Shown here: in pieces, positions 16,742 through 25,983 of the stretch
Numbering within the stretch: the stretch's first letter is position 1
Layout of the letters: the number at the start of each line of letters is the position of its first letter
Assembly (NCBI GenBank): GCA_017430535.1
Contig: JAFRMR010000007.1
Span: 125,817 to 189,816 of the forward strand
Length of the DNA: 64,000 bases
Reading direction: 5' to 3'
Origin: Clostridia bacterium
GTDB lineage: Bacteria > Bacillota > Clostridia > Oscillospirales > Acutalibacteraceae
The notes under the pieces: generated by a model
Told to the model about the DNA's origin: nothing
The model's input: only the letters and a program-made list of their open reading frames with translations
Database searches by the model: none
Made by a program: the position numbers and the translations under genes

Positions 16742-17131
16742 ATGGCAAATGTTAAAATGAGATATTATAAAGTCAGCGAGCTTACCTTTGTCAATAAACA
16801 CGAAAACGGCGCAAAGCTTCAGTTCGGCAATAAGATTTCCTATAATGTAAGGTATTCCAATACCAATGTCTGCGTCGGTCAGATTACCGCTGAGGCCTTT
16901 GATAAAGAGAATCCGGATAAATTCGGCGTAAAGATTGTGCTTGACGGTGTTTTTGAGTATGATACCGATATTAAAAAAGAGGCAATCCATGTTGAAACCT
17001 TTAAGGAGCTCTATCCTTTTGCAAAGAGCATAGTTTCCAGCGTTTCCGTTAACGCAGGCGTGCCTCAGATTATTCTTCCGCCATTTGATATTGAAAGCCA
17101 GAGTATTTATAAGTTTGAAAAAAATGTCTGA
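16742..17131 (+). CDS. SecB-like export chaperone domain protein
   Basis: The 129-residue protein ends with LYPFAKSIVSSVSVNAGVPQ and then LPPFDIES, closely resembling the SecB C-terminal region, where '(L/I)-F-P-Y-A-R-E-x-I-S-x-x-x-x-x-G-F-P-x-x-x-L-P-P' is characteristic. The N-terminal half has the alternating beta pattern of the SecB fold. SecB proper is mainly proteobacterial; SecB-like proteins do occur in Firmicutes, as export chaperones or as parts of toxin-antitoxin systems. No toxin pair is seen here. The neighbour is a secreted cyclophilin. GGGAGG lies upstream of the ATG, though rather far (9 bases). The fold call is good; the function is inferred. Confidence 0.7.
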   Translation: MANVKMRYYKVSELTFVNKHENGAKLQFGNKISYNVRYSNTNVCVGQITAEAFDKENPDKFGVKIVLDGVFEYDTDIKKEAIHVETFKELYPFAKSIVSSVSVNAGVPQIILPPFDIESQSIYKFEKNV

Positions 17132-17159
17132 TTTTGTTTAAGACCGGGGAGAAATAAAA

Positions 17160-18590
17160 ATGGATATTCTCGATTATGTAATGAAAGTGATTATCGGTGT
17201 TGACCACCGGTATGCAAAAAAAATAAAGAAAAACGGCCCCGCCCCCGAGATACCCGAGGTAAATCCCTCTGTTATCAAAGGCGATATTTACCGTATGGGC
17301 TTTTCCCGCGAAGAGGTTATGCCCGATGTTGACAGCGGCCGTGATTTCTGGATTGCCGGTCACGGCTCGGGCCATAAAATGGAGGGCATACTTTCAAAGG
17401 TATATGTCAATGCCCTTTGGGTTGACTGCGGCAATGAAGAAGGCATTCTCTGGCTTAACGGCGATTTTATCGGAATGACCCGTATTGAGATTAACAAAAT
17501 CCGCAGTATGATTGCACAGTCTCCCGTAATCAAGGGCTGCAAACTTGTTAATTTCAGCTGCACTCACAGCCACTCCGGTATAGATACCCTGGGCTACTGG
17601 GGCAAGCCTTTCGCCTCAATTCCTTCCGACGGCAAAGATCCTGAGTATATGGATACCCTTATGAAAAACTCCGTAAAAGTTGCGGAGCAGGCTTTTCTTA
17701 ACAGAAAACCCGGCAAGCTTTATAACGGCAGGGTTGAAATCAAAGACGGCCTTTTCACAAAAAGAGGATTTATTGATAAGCATGAGTTCCTTACCCGCCT
17801 TCGCTTTGCTCCCGATGACGGCAGCAATGAAATATGGGTAATGAATTTCGGCGGGCACCCCAATTCCCTTGGCGGCGGCAACAGAATGCTCAGCGGCGAA
17901 TACCCATATTTTATGCGTGAGCTTATTTCCAAAGAAAAGGGCGCAGATGTTATCTTTACCATAGGCGCCATCGGCGGTATGGATGTTGCCGAAATGGATG
18001 AGGATAAAGTGGAGTGCGTAAAGAAGCAGGGCGAAATGATTGCCCGCGCCGCTTTCACCATTGAAAACGAAACACAGCTTGAGCCGGTTATTAAGTATAT
18101 CCAGCAGCCGTTTTATATCCCTGTTGATAACTATGTGCTTACTCTTCTTGCAATTCTTCACAGGATGAGCTTCAAGGCCTATCCCTGGGATTCCCTTACC
18201 GGCGTTGCCACCGAATCTGAGCTTACCTATATGCTTATAGGCAGCCAGAAGTTCCTTATGCTTCCCGGCGAAAACTTTGTTTCAACTGTTTACGGCTCCT
18301 ATATGGATGCGGATACTTCACCCACAGGTGAGGGCGGGGAGATAAATCCCACACCCCTTTGCGAAATATGCGGTGACAGTGAAATGATTGCCGTGGGCGT
18401 TACCAATGATATGACGGGCTATGTTGTACCCCCCAACGATTTTATCCTTAACCCCACCCAGCCGTTCCTCAATACTTATAAAGATAAGCACGGCCTCAAT
18501 CATTATCACGAAACTAACTCAATGGGTATAAACACCCAGAAAGCCATTGCCGATACCTTTGCCGGTATGGTTGAAAGAATGAATAAATAA
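17160..18590 (+). CDS. Neutral/alkaline ceramidase-like protein, cytoplasmic form
   Basis: A 476-residue protein. NFSCTHSHSGIDTLGYWG (~137-154) matches the zinc-binding H-x-H-S-G region of the neutral ceramidase N-terminal domain, and FGGHPNSLGG (~228) and LMLPGENF (~368) fit the same family. Neutral ceramidases hydrolyse the N-acyl bond of ceramide and are usually secreted and over 600 residues. This one has no signal peptide and is shorter, lacking the usual C-terminal immunoglobulin-like domain, so a different amide substrate inside the cell is possible. It follows the SecB-like gene by 28 bases and ends at a terminator. Confidence 0.7.
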   Translation: MDILDYVMKVIIGVDHRYAKKIKKNGPAPEIPEVNPSVIKGDIYRMGFSREEVMPDVDSGRDFWIAGHGSGHKMEGILSKVYVNALWVDCGNEEGILWLNGDFIGMTRIEINKIRSMIAQSPVIKGCKLVNFSCTHSHSGIDTLGYWGKPFASIPSDGKDPEYMDTLMKNSVKVAEQAFLNRKPGKLYNGRVEIKDGLFTKRGFIDKHEFLTRLRFAPDDGSNEIWVMNFGGHPNSLGGGNRMLSGEYPYFMRELISKEKGADVIFTIGAIGGMDVAEMDEDKVECVKKQGEMIARAAFTIENETQLEPVIKYIQQPFYIPVDNYVLTLLAILHRMSFKAYPWDSLTGVATESELTYMLIGSQKFLMLPGENFVSTVYGSYMDADTSPTGEGGEINPTPLCEICGDSEMIAVGVTNDMTGYVVPPNDFILNPTQPFLNTYKDKHGLNHYHETNSMGINTQKAIADTFAGMVERMNK

Positions 18591-18606
18591 AAACTGATAA
18601 TAAACT

Positions 18607-18633
18607 AAAGGGCTGCCTAAGGGCAGCCCTTTT
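18607..18633. terminator. Terminator between convergent genes
   Basis: 10-11-bp stem AAAGGGCTGCC with GGCAGCCCTTT and a 4-base loop, followed by T on the plus strand; the minus strand also has T-rich sequence beyond the stem. Confidence 0.8.
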
Positions 18634-18651
18634 GCTGTATTTTAGTAATTA

Positions 18652-20508
18652 TCAGTCTTCTGCAGGTTCGGTGTTCTCTGCATCAGCTTCGGTGCCGTGG
18701 CGTTTGCTTATAAGCTCTGCAAGTATTTTCTTGTGCTCTTTATCGGGCAGAGCATATTTAAGCGTGGGGATAGCTGCAAGTATCATGCCTACAGCCGGGG
18801 GAATGGAGATAAGGAAGAACATTGCGGCAGCGTATTTACCGCCGTTATATGTTTTGAAATCTGCGCCGTTTACAAGGGCGTTGTTGAGCAGGGCAACGTT
18901 TTTATCAGAGAAGCCGACTATGGCATAAACAGCGCCGGAGATAAGGGACGCAATACCGGCGGAAAGCTTGGTGATAAATGACTGTCCGGAGAAGAAAACG
19001 CCGTCGGGGCGAACGCCTGTGTAGTATTCCTCATAGTCAACGCAGTCTGCAATCATAACGGACTGAAGCACATTCAGCGAGCCCATTGAGGCGGCCGCCA
19101 TAAAGAACAGAACTGACATTACGGTCATACCCACCCAGGTAAGAACATTGCCCTTTGAAATAAGGAAGAAACCGAAAATAAGGGCAAAGGGGATAGCGCC
19201 TATAAGGGAGAAGAAGTTGTAGAGCTTTTTCTTTTCGTATTTTCTTACAAGCCAGGGAACGCAGAGCGGGAAACCAATCATTCCGCCGAAAAGGCCTACA
19301 ACAAGTATAAGTATCTTAATAACCAGGTTTATGTTGATTGCTCCGTCAACAAACAGGGTTGCGCCAATATCGTTATTGAAGAAGTAATACATAACAAGTG
19401 TCATGGCAACAATGGCAAGCAGCTGTATTGGGCTCCTCAGTATGCCGGAAATAAGAATCTGGCGGAAGGGCTTGTTGCCGAACATAATTTTGAAGTTTTC
19501 TTTTATTGTGTACGTCTTTTCGCTCTTGTTTGAAACCTTTTCTTTTACGGAAAGGCCAGCAACCTGGAAAAGGGCTGAAGCAAACACGGTCATAACTATT
19601 GCAAGCAGTATGTAAGCTGCGCGCAGTGAATGCGCCTCATCCATGCCCCGGGCTTTGAATATGCCCTGGAAGGCGGGGGCAATCATGGTAAAGAGTGTGC
19701 CTATCATGCCCACGTTAGCCACGGCACGGGCAAGGGTAAGGGCCTTTGCGCGGTCCTCCTGGCTCTCGGTCATAAGTGAGGTAACACCCCACAGAGGAAT
19801 ATCGCCTATTGTGTAGGTCATACCCCAAAGGATGTATGAAATGGCAGCCCAGGCAATAATCAAAGCCGCTTTGCCGCCGGTCTTTTTCACAAAGCCAAGT
19901 TCGCTCTGGAAATCCTGCAGTATGGTTTCTGCAAGGGCTGTATCGGTAAGGGGCTGTTTATCGGCAGTGTAAATCATAACCTTTGTTTTAATAATACTGC
20001 CGTTTTCATCCAGCAGATTTCTGCCGTTTTCATCTTTCTGAAGGTCCCAGGAACCGCCTGCGGGTACCATATAATATGTTTCGCCGTCGTATTCATATTC
20101 CTTTGTAAGGTCGCTTTCAACAAAAGCAACATAAGCGTTCTGCTGCTGGAGCTCAACCTCGTGCAGGTCGTTGGGCTCGGCATACATATTGTTTATGAAG
20201 GGGAGTATTGTGGTCACCATAATAACGGCGGGCACAAAAAGAAGGTAGGGCTTGCACTTGCCCCATTTTGTGCGGGTTTTGTCAACTATAGTGCCCATCA
20301 TGGGGTCATTGACAGCATCCCATACCCTTGCAAGAGCAAAAATCAGCGAGCAGGCAATTGCCGGCAGAAAGATTACGCTCTGAAAATAAAATGCAAGGCC
20401 TGTGGCAATAATGTTGTAGATAATGTTCTGGCCAGCAAGGCCGGTGAGGTAGCCGGCAAGCTCCTTTTTTGTGTAGGTAGCTACATTACCGTTTTTTAAG
20501 TTGCTCAT
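18652..20508 (-). CDS. GPH-family (MelB-like) sugar symporter with a large extracytoplasmic insertion
   Basis: This is a 618-residue multi-helix transporter of the glycoside-pentoside-hexuronide family. YYNI-type helix 1 (NIIYNIIATGLAFYFQSV), the WDAVNDPMMGTIVDKTRTKWGKCKPY loop (~62-88) and DCVDYEEYYTGVRPDG (~500) are diagnostic. A stretch of ~90 polar residues (about 110-200) lies between early helices, where most relatives have a short loop; it is predicted to sit outside the membrane. I start it at ATG 20508, preceded by AAAGGAG, rather than at an upstream in-frame ATG. The substrate is likely a glycoside, with sodium or proton co-transport. Confidence 0.85.
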   Translation of the reverse strand: MSNLKNGNVATYTKKELAGYLTGLAGQNIIYNIIATGLAFYFQSVIFLPAIACSLIFALARVWDAVNDPMMGTIVDKTRTKWGKCKPYLLFVPAVIMVTTILPFINNMYAEPNDLHEVELQQQNAYVAFVESDLTKEYEYDGETYYMVPAGGSWDLQKDENGRNLLDENGSIIKTKVMIYTADKQPLTDTALAETILQDFQSELGFVKKTGGKAALIIAWAAISYILWGMTYTIGDIPLWGVTSLMTESQEDRAKALTLARAVANVGMIGTLFTMIAPAFQGIFKARGMDEAHSLRAAYILLAIVMTVFASALFQVAGLSVKEKVSNKSEKTYTIKENFKIMFGNKPFRQILISGILRSPIQLLAIVAMTLVMYYFFNNDIGATLFVDGAININLVIKILILVVGLFGGMIGFPLCVPWLVRKYEKKKLYNFFSLIGAIPFALIFGFFLISKGNVLTWVGMTVMSVLFFMAAASMGSLNVLQSVMIADCVDYEEYYTGVRPDGVFFSGQSFITKLSAGIASLISGAVYAIVGFSDKNVALLNNALVNGADFKTYNGGKYAAAMFFLISIPPAVGMILAAIPTLKYALPDKEHKKILAELISKRHGTEADAENTEPAED

Positions 20509-20554
20509 TTCATTCTCCTTTGGATTTATTCTAAGCCGCAAAGCTATAATTTAT

Positions 20555-20582
20555 TTTATAATATATTGCCTGTATAAGTCAA
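20555..20582 (-). promoter_or_regulatory. Promoter of the GPH symporter gene
   Basis: Minus strand TTGACT (20582-20577) and TATAAA (20560-20555), 16 bases apart; the -35 box overlaps the end of the acetyltransferase gene. Confidence 0.75.
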
Positions 20583-21208
20583 CCGAAAATCTGCCCGGGC
20601 AGTTTAAGTTTTTCTTTGGGCGGGAATTTTTTATCAAATTCTTCCACATCACTGTCGTCCACATAGTACCCCTGCGGGGTCTGATATACTCCCGTAACTC
20701 CGTCAAGGTAGCCGGGTTTAAGCTCTTTGCACAGGAAGAAGGATGAATCCGCATCCTCCGGCAGATCGTGGTATCTTATGCCAAATTTGCTTGCGTAGTC
20801 AAATCCGCTTTTGCCGTAAAAATCTATATTGCCTTCAAACAGCACCGCTCCGTACCCGAGAGCGGCTGCTTTTTCAAGTGAATAATCAAGCAGCATCTTA
20901 CCATAGCCCTTTCGCTTAAGCTCCGGGGCAATGCAGATAGGCCCCATTGTAAGCACCGGTATATCTCCGCCTTTATCGGAGTTTATTACGGTTTTCATAA
21001 ACATATTCTGGCCTATTATTCTGCCGCCCTTTTCCATAACAAAATCCAGCTCTTTCACAAAATCCGGGTTGTTTCTCAGGGTATGTAAAACATAGTGCTC
21101 GCTGCAGCCCGGGCGGTAAACATTCCAGAATGATTCCCTTACAAGGTTTTCGGTTTCTCTATAATCCTTTTCCGCTTCGGGGCGGATAAGTATATCATTG
21201 CTGTTCAT
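20579..21208 (-). CDS. GNAT-family N-acetyltransferase
   Basis: The 209-residue protein has the GNAT acetyl-CoA fold: motif A is PELKRKGYGKMLLDYSLEKA (~96-115, with the R/Q-x-x-G-x-G/A pyrophosphate loop RKGYGK), and motif B follows as VLFEGNIDFYGKSGFDYA. The family acetylates amines on small molecules or proteins; the substrate is not predictable. The C-terminal ~60 residues are an extension of unknown role. It lies 22 bases after a phosphoesterase gene on the same strand, with GAGGAG before its ATG, so the two are probably cotranscribed. Confidence 0.85.
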   Translation of the reverse strand: MNSNDILIRPEAEKDYRETENLVRESFWNVYRPGCSEHYVLHTLRNNPDFVKELDFVMEKGGRIIGQNMFMKTVINSDKGGDIPVLTMGPICIAPELKRKGYGKMLLDYSLEKAAALGYGAVLFEGNIDFYGKSGFDYASKFGIRYHDLPEDADSSFFLCKELKPGYLDGVTGVYQTPQGYYVDDSDVEEFDKKFPPKEKLKLPGQIFG

Positions 21209-21230
21209 TGTATCTCCTCGGTATTAAATC

Positions 21231-22310
21231 TTAATAATTTATAATTTCCCTGCCGCAGATTTTACCTTCGTTATCCGTAAATGTTATTTCGCAGCCGCTG
21301 CCATTGAATTCTATTCCTGCCCCCATAAAATAATCATTTTGTTTTGTGGTTCCCACAATCAGGGGGCAGGGCTGGCCCATTCCGTCCTCGGCGCAGCCGG
21401 GGCTGTATATTCCTGCTTTGTGGTTGTGGCCGCAGAGCATAAAGCCGGGCTTTATGTTTTCTTTAATGAGCGAAGCCCACTCGGAGTATATTTCTTTTTC
21501 AATATTGAAAGGGGCAGGGTAGTCAAAAGTAAAGGGAATGTGCGAAATAATTATTTTATGCTTTATTCCCGGGGCGTCGTATTCATTTTCTTTATTATTT
21601 ATTATTTCCTTGATATATTCCGTTTCTTTTCTGCGGAAGGCGTGAAAATCCGCTGTAAGGCCGTATTCCTCGTGGCTGTCAACCTTATCCTCTCCGCAGT
21701 CAAGGCATAAAAACCAGATGCTGCCCAGTCTTCCGGAATAATAGGGGTTGCCGTTCATCAGGGGGATATAATTTGCAAGCAGTTCTGCAAGCTTTCCTCT
21801 TAAATCGTGGTTTCCTCTTGTAACAATAACAGGTATTTCTCCGCCGGTTATTTCAGAAGCGATTTTATATATTACATAAAAGTTCTCTTCAGTATCACTG
21901 TTTTCAATTATATCTCCGTTAAGTATCAGAAAATCTATTTTGCCGTATACCTTTGCGGCCGCAACCGCTCTGCCTGTGTCATTGTGAGAGTCTGCAATAT
22001 GGTAGCATCTCGGGTTTTCCGGCACGGGTCTGAAATCAAAGCTGTATTCTTTTTCGGGTTTTGTCTCGGTGCAGTAAGCTTTTCTTTTTATTATTTCTCT
22101 TTCAATAACAGTGTATTTCTTTTCCCTGTCAAGTATTTCGCCGGGCACCTCAATAATGTGCGTTTTGCAGGCAGAGCGTATTATGCCGCAGGAGTTATCG
22201 GTATAAATATCATCGCCTGCCTTTACGGCTGCAAGGGAATAATTATCACTTGTAACGGCAATTTTATAGTTGCTGCCGCATCTGAAAACACAGGGTTTGA
22301 AAATCAGCAT
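21231..22310 (-). CDS. Cytoplasmic calcineurin-like metallophosphoesterase with an N-terminal extension
   Basis: A 359-residue protein without a signal peptide. After a ~110-residue beta-rich N-terminal region come the metal motifs ADSHND (~111), NGDIIEN (~137), TRGNHDLRG (~170), ISHIPF (~260) and GHNHKAG (~298). That N-terminal region may resemble the purple-acid-phosphatase-like fibronectin domain. I choose ATG 22310, with GAGGTG seven bases before it; an upstream in-frame ATG would begin inside the promoter. It shares a divergent control region with hrcA. The substrate is unknown. Confidence 0.82.
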   Translation of the reverse strand: MLIFKPCVFRCGSNYKIAVTSDNYSLAAVKAGDDIYTDNSCGIIRSACKTHIIEVPGEILDREKKYTVIEREIIKRKAYCTETKPEKEYSFDFRPVPENPRCYHIADSHNDTGRAVAAAKVYGKIDFLILNGDIIENSDTEENFYVIYKIASEITGGEIPVIVTRGNHDLRGKLAELLANYIPLMNGNPYYSGRLGSIWFLCLDCGEDKVDSHEEYGLTADFHAFRRKETEYIKEIINNKENEYDAPGIKHKIIISHIPFTFDYPAPFNIEKEIYSEWASLIKENIKPGFMLCGHNHKAGIYSPGCAEDGMGQPCPLIVGTTKQNDYFMGAGIEFNGSGCEITFTDNEGKICGREIINY

Positions 22311-22328
22311 AACAAGCACCTCAACTGT

Positions 22329-22357
22329 ATGATAGCACAAAAAAAGAAAAGGTTAAA
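22329..22357 (-). promoter_or_regulatory. Promoter of the phosphoesterase-acetyltransferase pair
   Basis: Minus strand TTTAAC (22357-22352) and TATCAT (22334-22329) 17 bases apart, with a TG extension before the -10 box. Confidence 0.65.
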
Positions 22358-22396
22358 GTATTATTTGAAATTCACAAAGTGTTTACAATTGAATTA

Positions 22397-22425
22397 TTGA
22401 CAAAAGGGCACGGAAGTATTATTAT
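22397..22425 (+). promoter_or_regulatory. Heat-shock operon promoter
   Basis: Perfect TTGACA (22397-22402) and TATTAT (22420-22425), 17 bases apart; the CIRCE operator starts 12 bases after the -10 box. Confidence 0.9.
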
Positions 22426-22436
22426 ATGACCATAGA

Positions 22437-22463
22437 TTAGCACTCCAAGGCTAAGAGTGCTAA
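22437..22463. promoter_or_regulatory. CIRCE operator (HrcA binding site)
   Basis: Perfect CIRCE: TTAGCACTC, nine bases, GAGTGCTAA. It covers the start region of the hrcA transcript, so HrcA should repress its own operon. Confidence 0.98.
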
Positions 22464-22492
22464 CGCAAGCACTCCCGGGAAAGGAGGTTATT

Positions 22493-23527
22493 ATGGCTGA
22501 CTTAAGCGAACGCAAAAAGAAAATACTTGCTTCTGTTATTGAGCTCTATACCAAAACCGGCGAGCCCGTGGGCTCCAAAGGTCTTATTGCCGCCACCGGT
22601 ATGAACTGTTCTTCCGCCACGGTTCGTAATGAAATGAATGAGCTTGTTTCCATGGGCTATCTTGAGCAGCCTCACACCTCCGCAGGCCGTATTCCCACAC
22701 AGACGGGCTACAGATACTATGTGGATAACCTTATGGTAAACCGTCAGATTGATGAGCTCACAAAGCGTATTATTGATTCCGGCCTTTCTTCCTCTGTGGG
22801 CGATCCCGAAAAGCTTATTGAAAAATCCGGCCAGATCCTTGCGGAGATTACAAAATGCGCCTGCATTTCAACCGGCCCTTCCGGTGATATTAACCTAATA
22901 AGGCGTATTGAGCTTGTTCCCGTAGGCCACCATACGGCAATGATGGTGCTGCTTACTTCAAACGGCATCCTCAAAAGCCGCCTTTGCCGGCTTGACAGTG
23001 AGATGAGCGTAGAAGTTCTTGAAAAGTTTTATAATATAGTTCAGAATTTCTTTATTGATAAGCCCGCCGCGGATATTGACACCGCCTCGGTCCAGACCGT
23101 TGCAGCTTCCGTAGATGTGGATTATTTCACCATGCTTCCTCTTATGGCTGCTGTCAGCGAGCTTGCGGTTAGCACCAAGGATTCAAAACCGGTGCTTGGC
23201 GGCAGCTCAAATATTCTCAATACCGTTGATTATTCGGGCTACGGCGCTGCGCTTCTTGATTTTCTCAGCCGTAAAGAGCCGGTTTCCGAAATTATCAAGT
23301 CCGCTAAAGGATCCCTTGATATTAAAATCGGCACCGAAAACGAATTCAAGCAGCTTGAAAAATCCAGCGTAATTGTTTCAAAATATGCAGTAAACGGCAA
23401 CCGTAACAATACAGGCGCCGTAAGCGTTGTGGGCCCCGTGCGTATGGATTATGAAAATATAATCCCCAGCGTCAGGTATATGAGCAGCGTGCTGGGCACC
23501 CTTATTACACAGGCCCTTGAGGAATAG
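22493..23527 (+). CDS. hrcA: Heat-inducible transcription repressor HrcA
   Basis: The 344-residue repressor has the winged-helix N-terminus (LSERKKKILASVIELYTKTG, GEPVGSKGL, CSSATVRNEMNELVSMGYLEQPHTSAGRIPT) and the GAF-like regulatory domain (FSRKEPVSE, DIKIGTEN, SSVIVSKYAVNG). It binds CIRCE and depends on GroEL for activity in studied species. The ATG at 22493 with AAAGGAGG is preferred to an upstream in-frame ATG that lies within the CIRCE region. It is the first gene of hrcA-grpE-dnaK-dnaJ. Confidence 0.97.
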   Translation: MADLSERKKKILASVIELYTKTGEPVGSKGLIAATGMNCSSATVRNEMNELVSMGYLEQPHTSAGRIPTQTGYRYYVDNLMVNRQIDELTKRIIDSGLSSSVGDPEKLIEKSGQILAEITKCACISTGPSGDINLIRRIELVPVGHHTAMMVLLTSNGILKSRLCRLDSEMSVEVLEKFYNIVQNFFIDKPAADIDTASVQTVAASVDVDYFTMLPLMAAVSELAVSTKDSKPVLGGSSNILNTVDYSGYGAALLDFLSRKEPVSEIIKSAKGSLDIKIGTENEFKQLEKSSVIVSKYAVNGNRNNTGAVSVVGPVRMDYENIIPSVRYMSSVLGTLITQALEE

Positions 23528-23537
23528 GGAGGTTTAT

Positions 23538-24092
23538 ATGAAAGATAAAGATAATAAAAAAGCAAAAGAGAATGAGAATATTGAAGATGTAAAAGAAGAA
23601 AAAGAAGTCAAATCCGGAGAAAAGGCTTCGGAAGAGGCAAAAGAAGTATCGGAAACCGATAAGCTTAAAGCGGAGTTAGCGGAAAAAGAAGATAAGTTTT
23701 TACGGCTTTATGCCGAGTATGATAATTTCCGCAAGCGTTCACAAAAAGAAAAATCCGATATTTACGAGTCATCCAAAGCAGATATCATCAAAGAACTTTT
23801 ACCCGTGCTTGATAACTTTGACAGAGCCGCGGCAAATGCTGAAGCGGATTTCGAAGGTTACCGCAAAGGTATTGAAATAATCTTTTCACAGTTTCTCCAG
23901 TTCCTTGAAAAATTCGGTGTGGAGAGCTACGGCGAAAAGGGAGATAAGTTCGACCCCAATATCCATTCAGCCGTAATGGTTATTGAGGATGAGAATTTCG
24001 GCGAAAATGAAATTGCCGAAGTTTTCAGCAAAGGCTACAGACTGGGCGATAAAATCATAAGAGAAGCCGTAGTTAAAGTAGCAAATTCTTAA
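23538..24092 (+). CDS. grpE: DnaK nucleotide exchange factor GrpE
   Basis: A 184-residue protein: a very charged Lys/Glu N-terminus (1-45), a long coiled coil (LKAELAEKEDKFLRLYAEYDNFRKR, split at ~50-75), and the beta domain with the GrpE signature (YRKGIEIIFSQFLQFLEKFG; FDPNIHSAVM). The dimer opens the DnaK nucleotide cleft to release ADP. It begins ten bases after hrcA with GGGAGG; I use the ATG at 23538, since an in-frame ATG further upstream overlaps hrcA. Confidence 0.96.
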   Translation: MKDKDNKKAKENENIEDVKEEKEVKSGEKASEEAKEVSETDKLKAELAEKEDKFLRLYAEYDNFRKRSQKEKSDIYESSKADIIKELLPVLDNFDRAAANAEADFEGYRKGIEIIFSQFLQFLEKFGVESYGEKGDKFDPNIHSAVMVIEDENFGENEIAEVFSKGYRLGDKIIREAVVKVANS

Positions 24093-24125
24093 TTTACAAA
24101 TTATTCAGTCAGGAGGATAAATATT

Positions 24126-25946
24126 ATGGCAAAGATTATAGGTATTGATTTAGGTACAACCAATTCATGCGTAGCGGTTATCGAAGGCGGTGAGCCTGTT
24201 GTAATCGCCAATGCAGAGGGCGCAAGAACCACACCTTCCGTAGTTGCTTTCGGCAAAAACGGCGAAAGGATGGTAGGCCAGGTAGCCAAGAGGCAGGCTA
24301 TCACAAACCCGGATAAAACCGTATCTTCCATCAAAAGGCAGATGGGTTCCGATTACAAAGTAACCATCGATGATAAAAAGTTTACCCCTCAGGAAATTTC
24401 CGCAATGATTCTTCAGAAGCTCAAGACCGATGCCGAAGCATATCTCGGCGATAAGGTTACCGAGGCTGTTATCACCGTTCCCGCTTACTTTACGGATTCC
24501 CAGCGCCAGGCCACCAAGGATGCAGGCAAAATTGCCGGCCTTGATGTTAAAAGAATTATAAATGAGCCCACAGCCGCAGCTCTCGCTTACGGTATTGATA
24601 AAGAAACCGAGCAGAAAATAATGGTTTATGACCTTGGCGGCGGCACCTTCGATGTTTCAATTATCGATATGGGCGACGGCGTGCAGGAAGTTCTTGCAAC
24701 TGCCGGTAACAACCGCCTTGGCGGCGATGATTTTGACCAGAGAATAATTGACTGGCTTGTTGAGGAGTTCAAGAAAGACCAGGGCTTTGACCTTCGCAGT
24801 GATAAAATGGCTATGCAGAGGCTTAAGGAAGCTGCAGAAAAGGCTAAAATCGAGCTTTCCGGCGTAACCTCAAGTTCCATCAGCCTTCCCTATATCACAG
24901 CAGACGCAACAGGCCCCAAGCACCTTGAAACCACCCTTACCAGAGCTAAGTTCAATGAGCTTACAGCTGACCTTGTTGAGGCTACCATGGGCCCCGTTCG
25001 CCAGGCAATGAGCGATTCCGGCCTTAAGAACAGCGAAATCAATAAGGTTCTTATGGTAGGCGGTTCTTCAAGAATCCCCGCCGTACAGGAAGCCGTTAAA
25101 AAGTTTATGGGCATTGAGCCCTTCAAGGGCATCAACCCCGATGAATGCGTTGCCATGGGCGCAGCCCTTCAGGCAGGCGTTATCGGCGGCGATGTAACAG
25201 GTCTTCTTCTTCTTGATGTTACCCCGCTTTCACTGGGTATTGAAACCATGGGCGGCATCAACACCAAGATTATTGAAAGAAACACCACCATCCCCGTAAA
25301 GAAGAGCCAGATTTTCTCCACTGCGGCCGATAATCAGCCCAGCGTTGAGGTTCATGTTCTTCAGGGCGAAAGAGAGTTTGCAAAGGATAACAAAACCCTC
25401 GGCGTATTCCACCTTGACGGCATTCTTCCCGCCCGCCGCGGTGTTCCTCAGATAGAGGTTACATTTGATATTGATGCAAACGGCATAGTTCATGTTTCTG
25501 CAAAGGATCTCGGCACGCAGAAGGAGCAGTCCATTTCAATCACCGCTTCCTCAAATATGTCCAAAGAGGATATTGATAAGGCCGTTGCCGAGGCAGAAAG
25601 ATTTGCCGAGGAGGATAAGAAGCAGCGCGAGGCCGTTGATACCCGCAATGAGGCGGATCAGATGGTTTACCAGTGCGAAAAGCTTATGAACGAAGAGGGC
25701 GAAAAGTTTGATGATTCGGATAAATCCGCTCTCAATGAGAAGATTGAGTCTCTCAAGGAAGCACTTAAAGGCGAGGATATCAATCTTATAAAGTCCCGCA
25801 AGGATGAGCTTACCGCCAAGTTCTATGAAATAAGCGAAAAGATGTATAAGGCCGCCGGCGGAGCAGAAGGTCAGCCCGATATGGGCGGCGCTCCCGGTGC
25901 CGATGATACAAACTACACCGATTTCACCGAGGCAGGCGACCAGTAA
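24126..25946 (+). CDS. dnaK: Molecular chaperone DnaK (Hsp70)
   Basis: A complete 606-residue Hsp70. The ATPase domain has [14 protein letters not shown] (~5-18), the second signature [15 protein letters not shown] (~165) and [14 protein letters not shown] (~305). The linker [14 protein letters not shown] (~357) joins the peptide-binding domain and the helical lid. The tail is Gly/Ala-rich and acidic, typical of Firmicute DnaK. It binds exposed hydrophobic segments in an ATP cycle with DnaJ and GrpE. AGGAGG precedes the ATG. Confidence 0.98.
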   Translation: MAKIIGIDLGTTNSCVAVIEGGEPVVIANAEGARTTPSVVAFGKNGERMVGQVAKRQAITNPDKTVSSIKRQMGSDYKVTIDDKKFTPQEISAMILQKLKTDAEAYLGDKVTEAVITVPAYFTDSQRQATKDAGKIAGLDVKRIINEPTAAALAYGIDKETEQKIMVYDLGGGTFDVSIIDMGDGVQEVLATAGNNRLGGDDFDQRIIDWLVEEFKKDQGFDLRSDKMAMQRLKEAAEKAKIELSGVTSSSISLPYITADATGPKHLETTLTRAKFNELTADLVEATMGPVRQAMSDSGLKNSEINKVLMVGGSSRIPAVQEAVKKFMGIEPFKGINPDECVAMGAALQAGVIGGDVTGLLLLDVTPLSLGIETMGGINTKIIERNTTIPVKKSQIFSTAADNQPSVEVHVLQGEREFAKDNKTLGVFHLDGILPARRGVPQIEVTFDIDANGIVHVSAKDLGTQKEQSISITASSNMSKEDIDKAVAEAERFAEEDKKQREAVDTRNEADQMVYQCEKLMNEEGEKFDDSDKSALNEKIESLKEALKGEDINLIKSRKDELTAKFYEISEKMYKAAGGAEGQPDMGGAPGADDTNYTDFTEAGDQ

Positions 25947-25983
25947 TTAAACCTTAAATCTGTTAATTTAGGAGATTTTAACC

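Noticed and set aside
17616-18161. Antisense frame of 181 codons inside the ceramidase-like gene
   Set aside because: The plus-strand frame has family motifs and a ribosome binding site; the antisense frame has neither.
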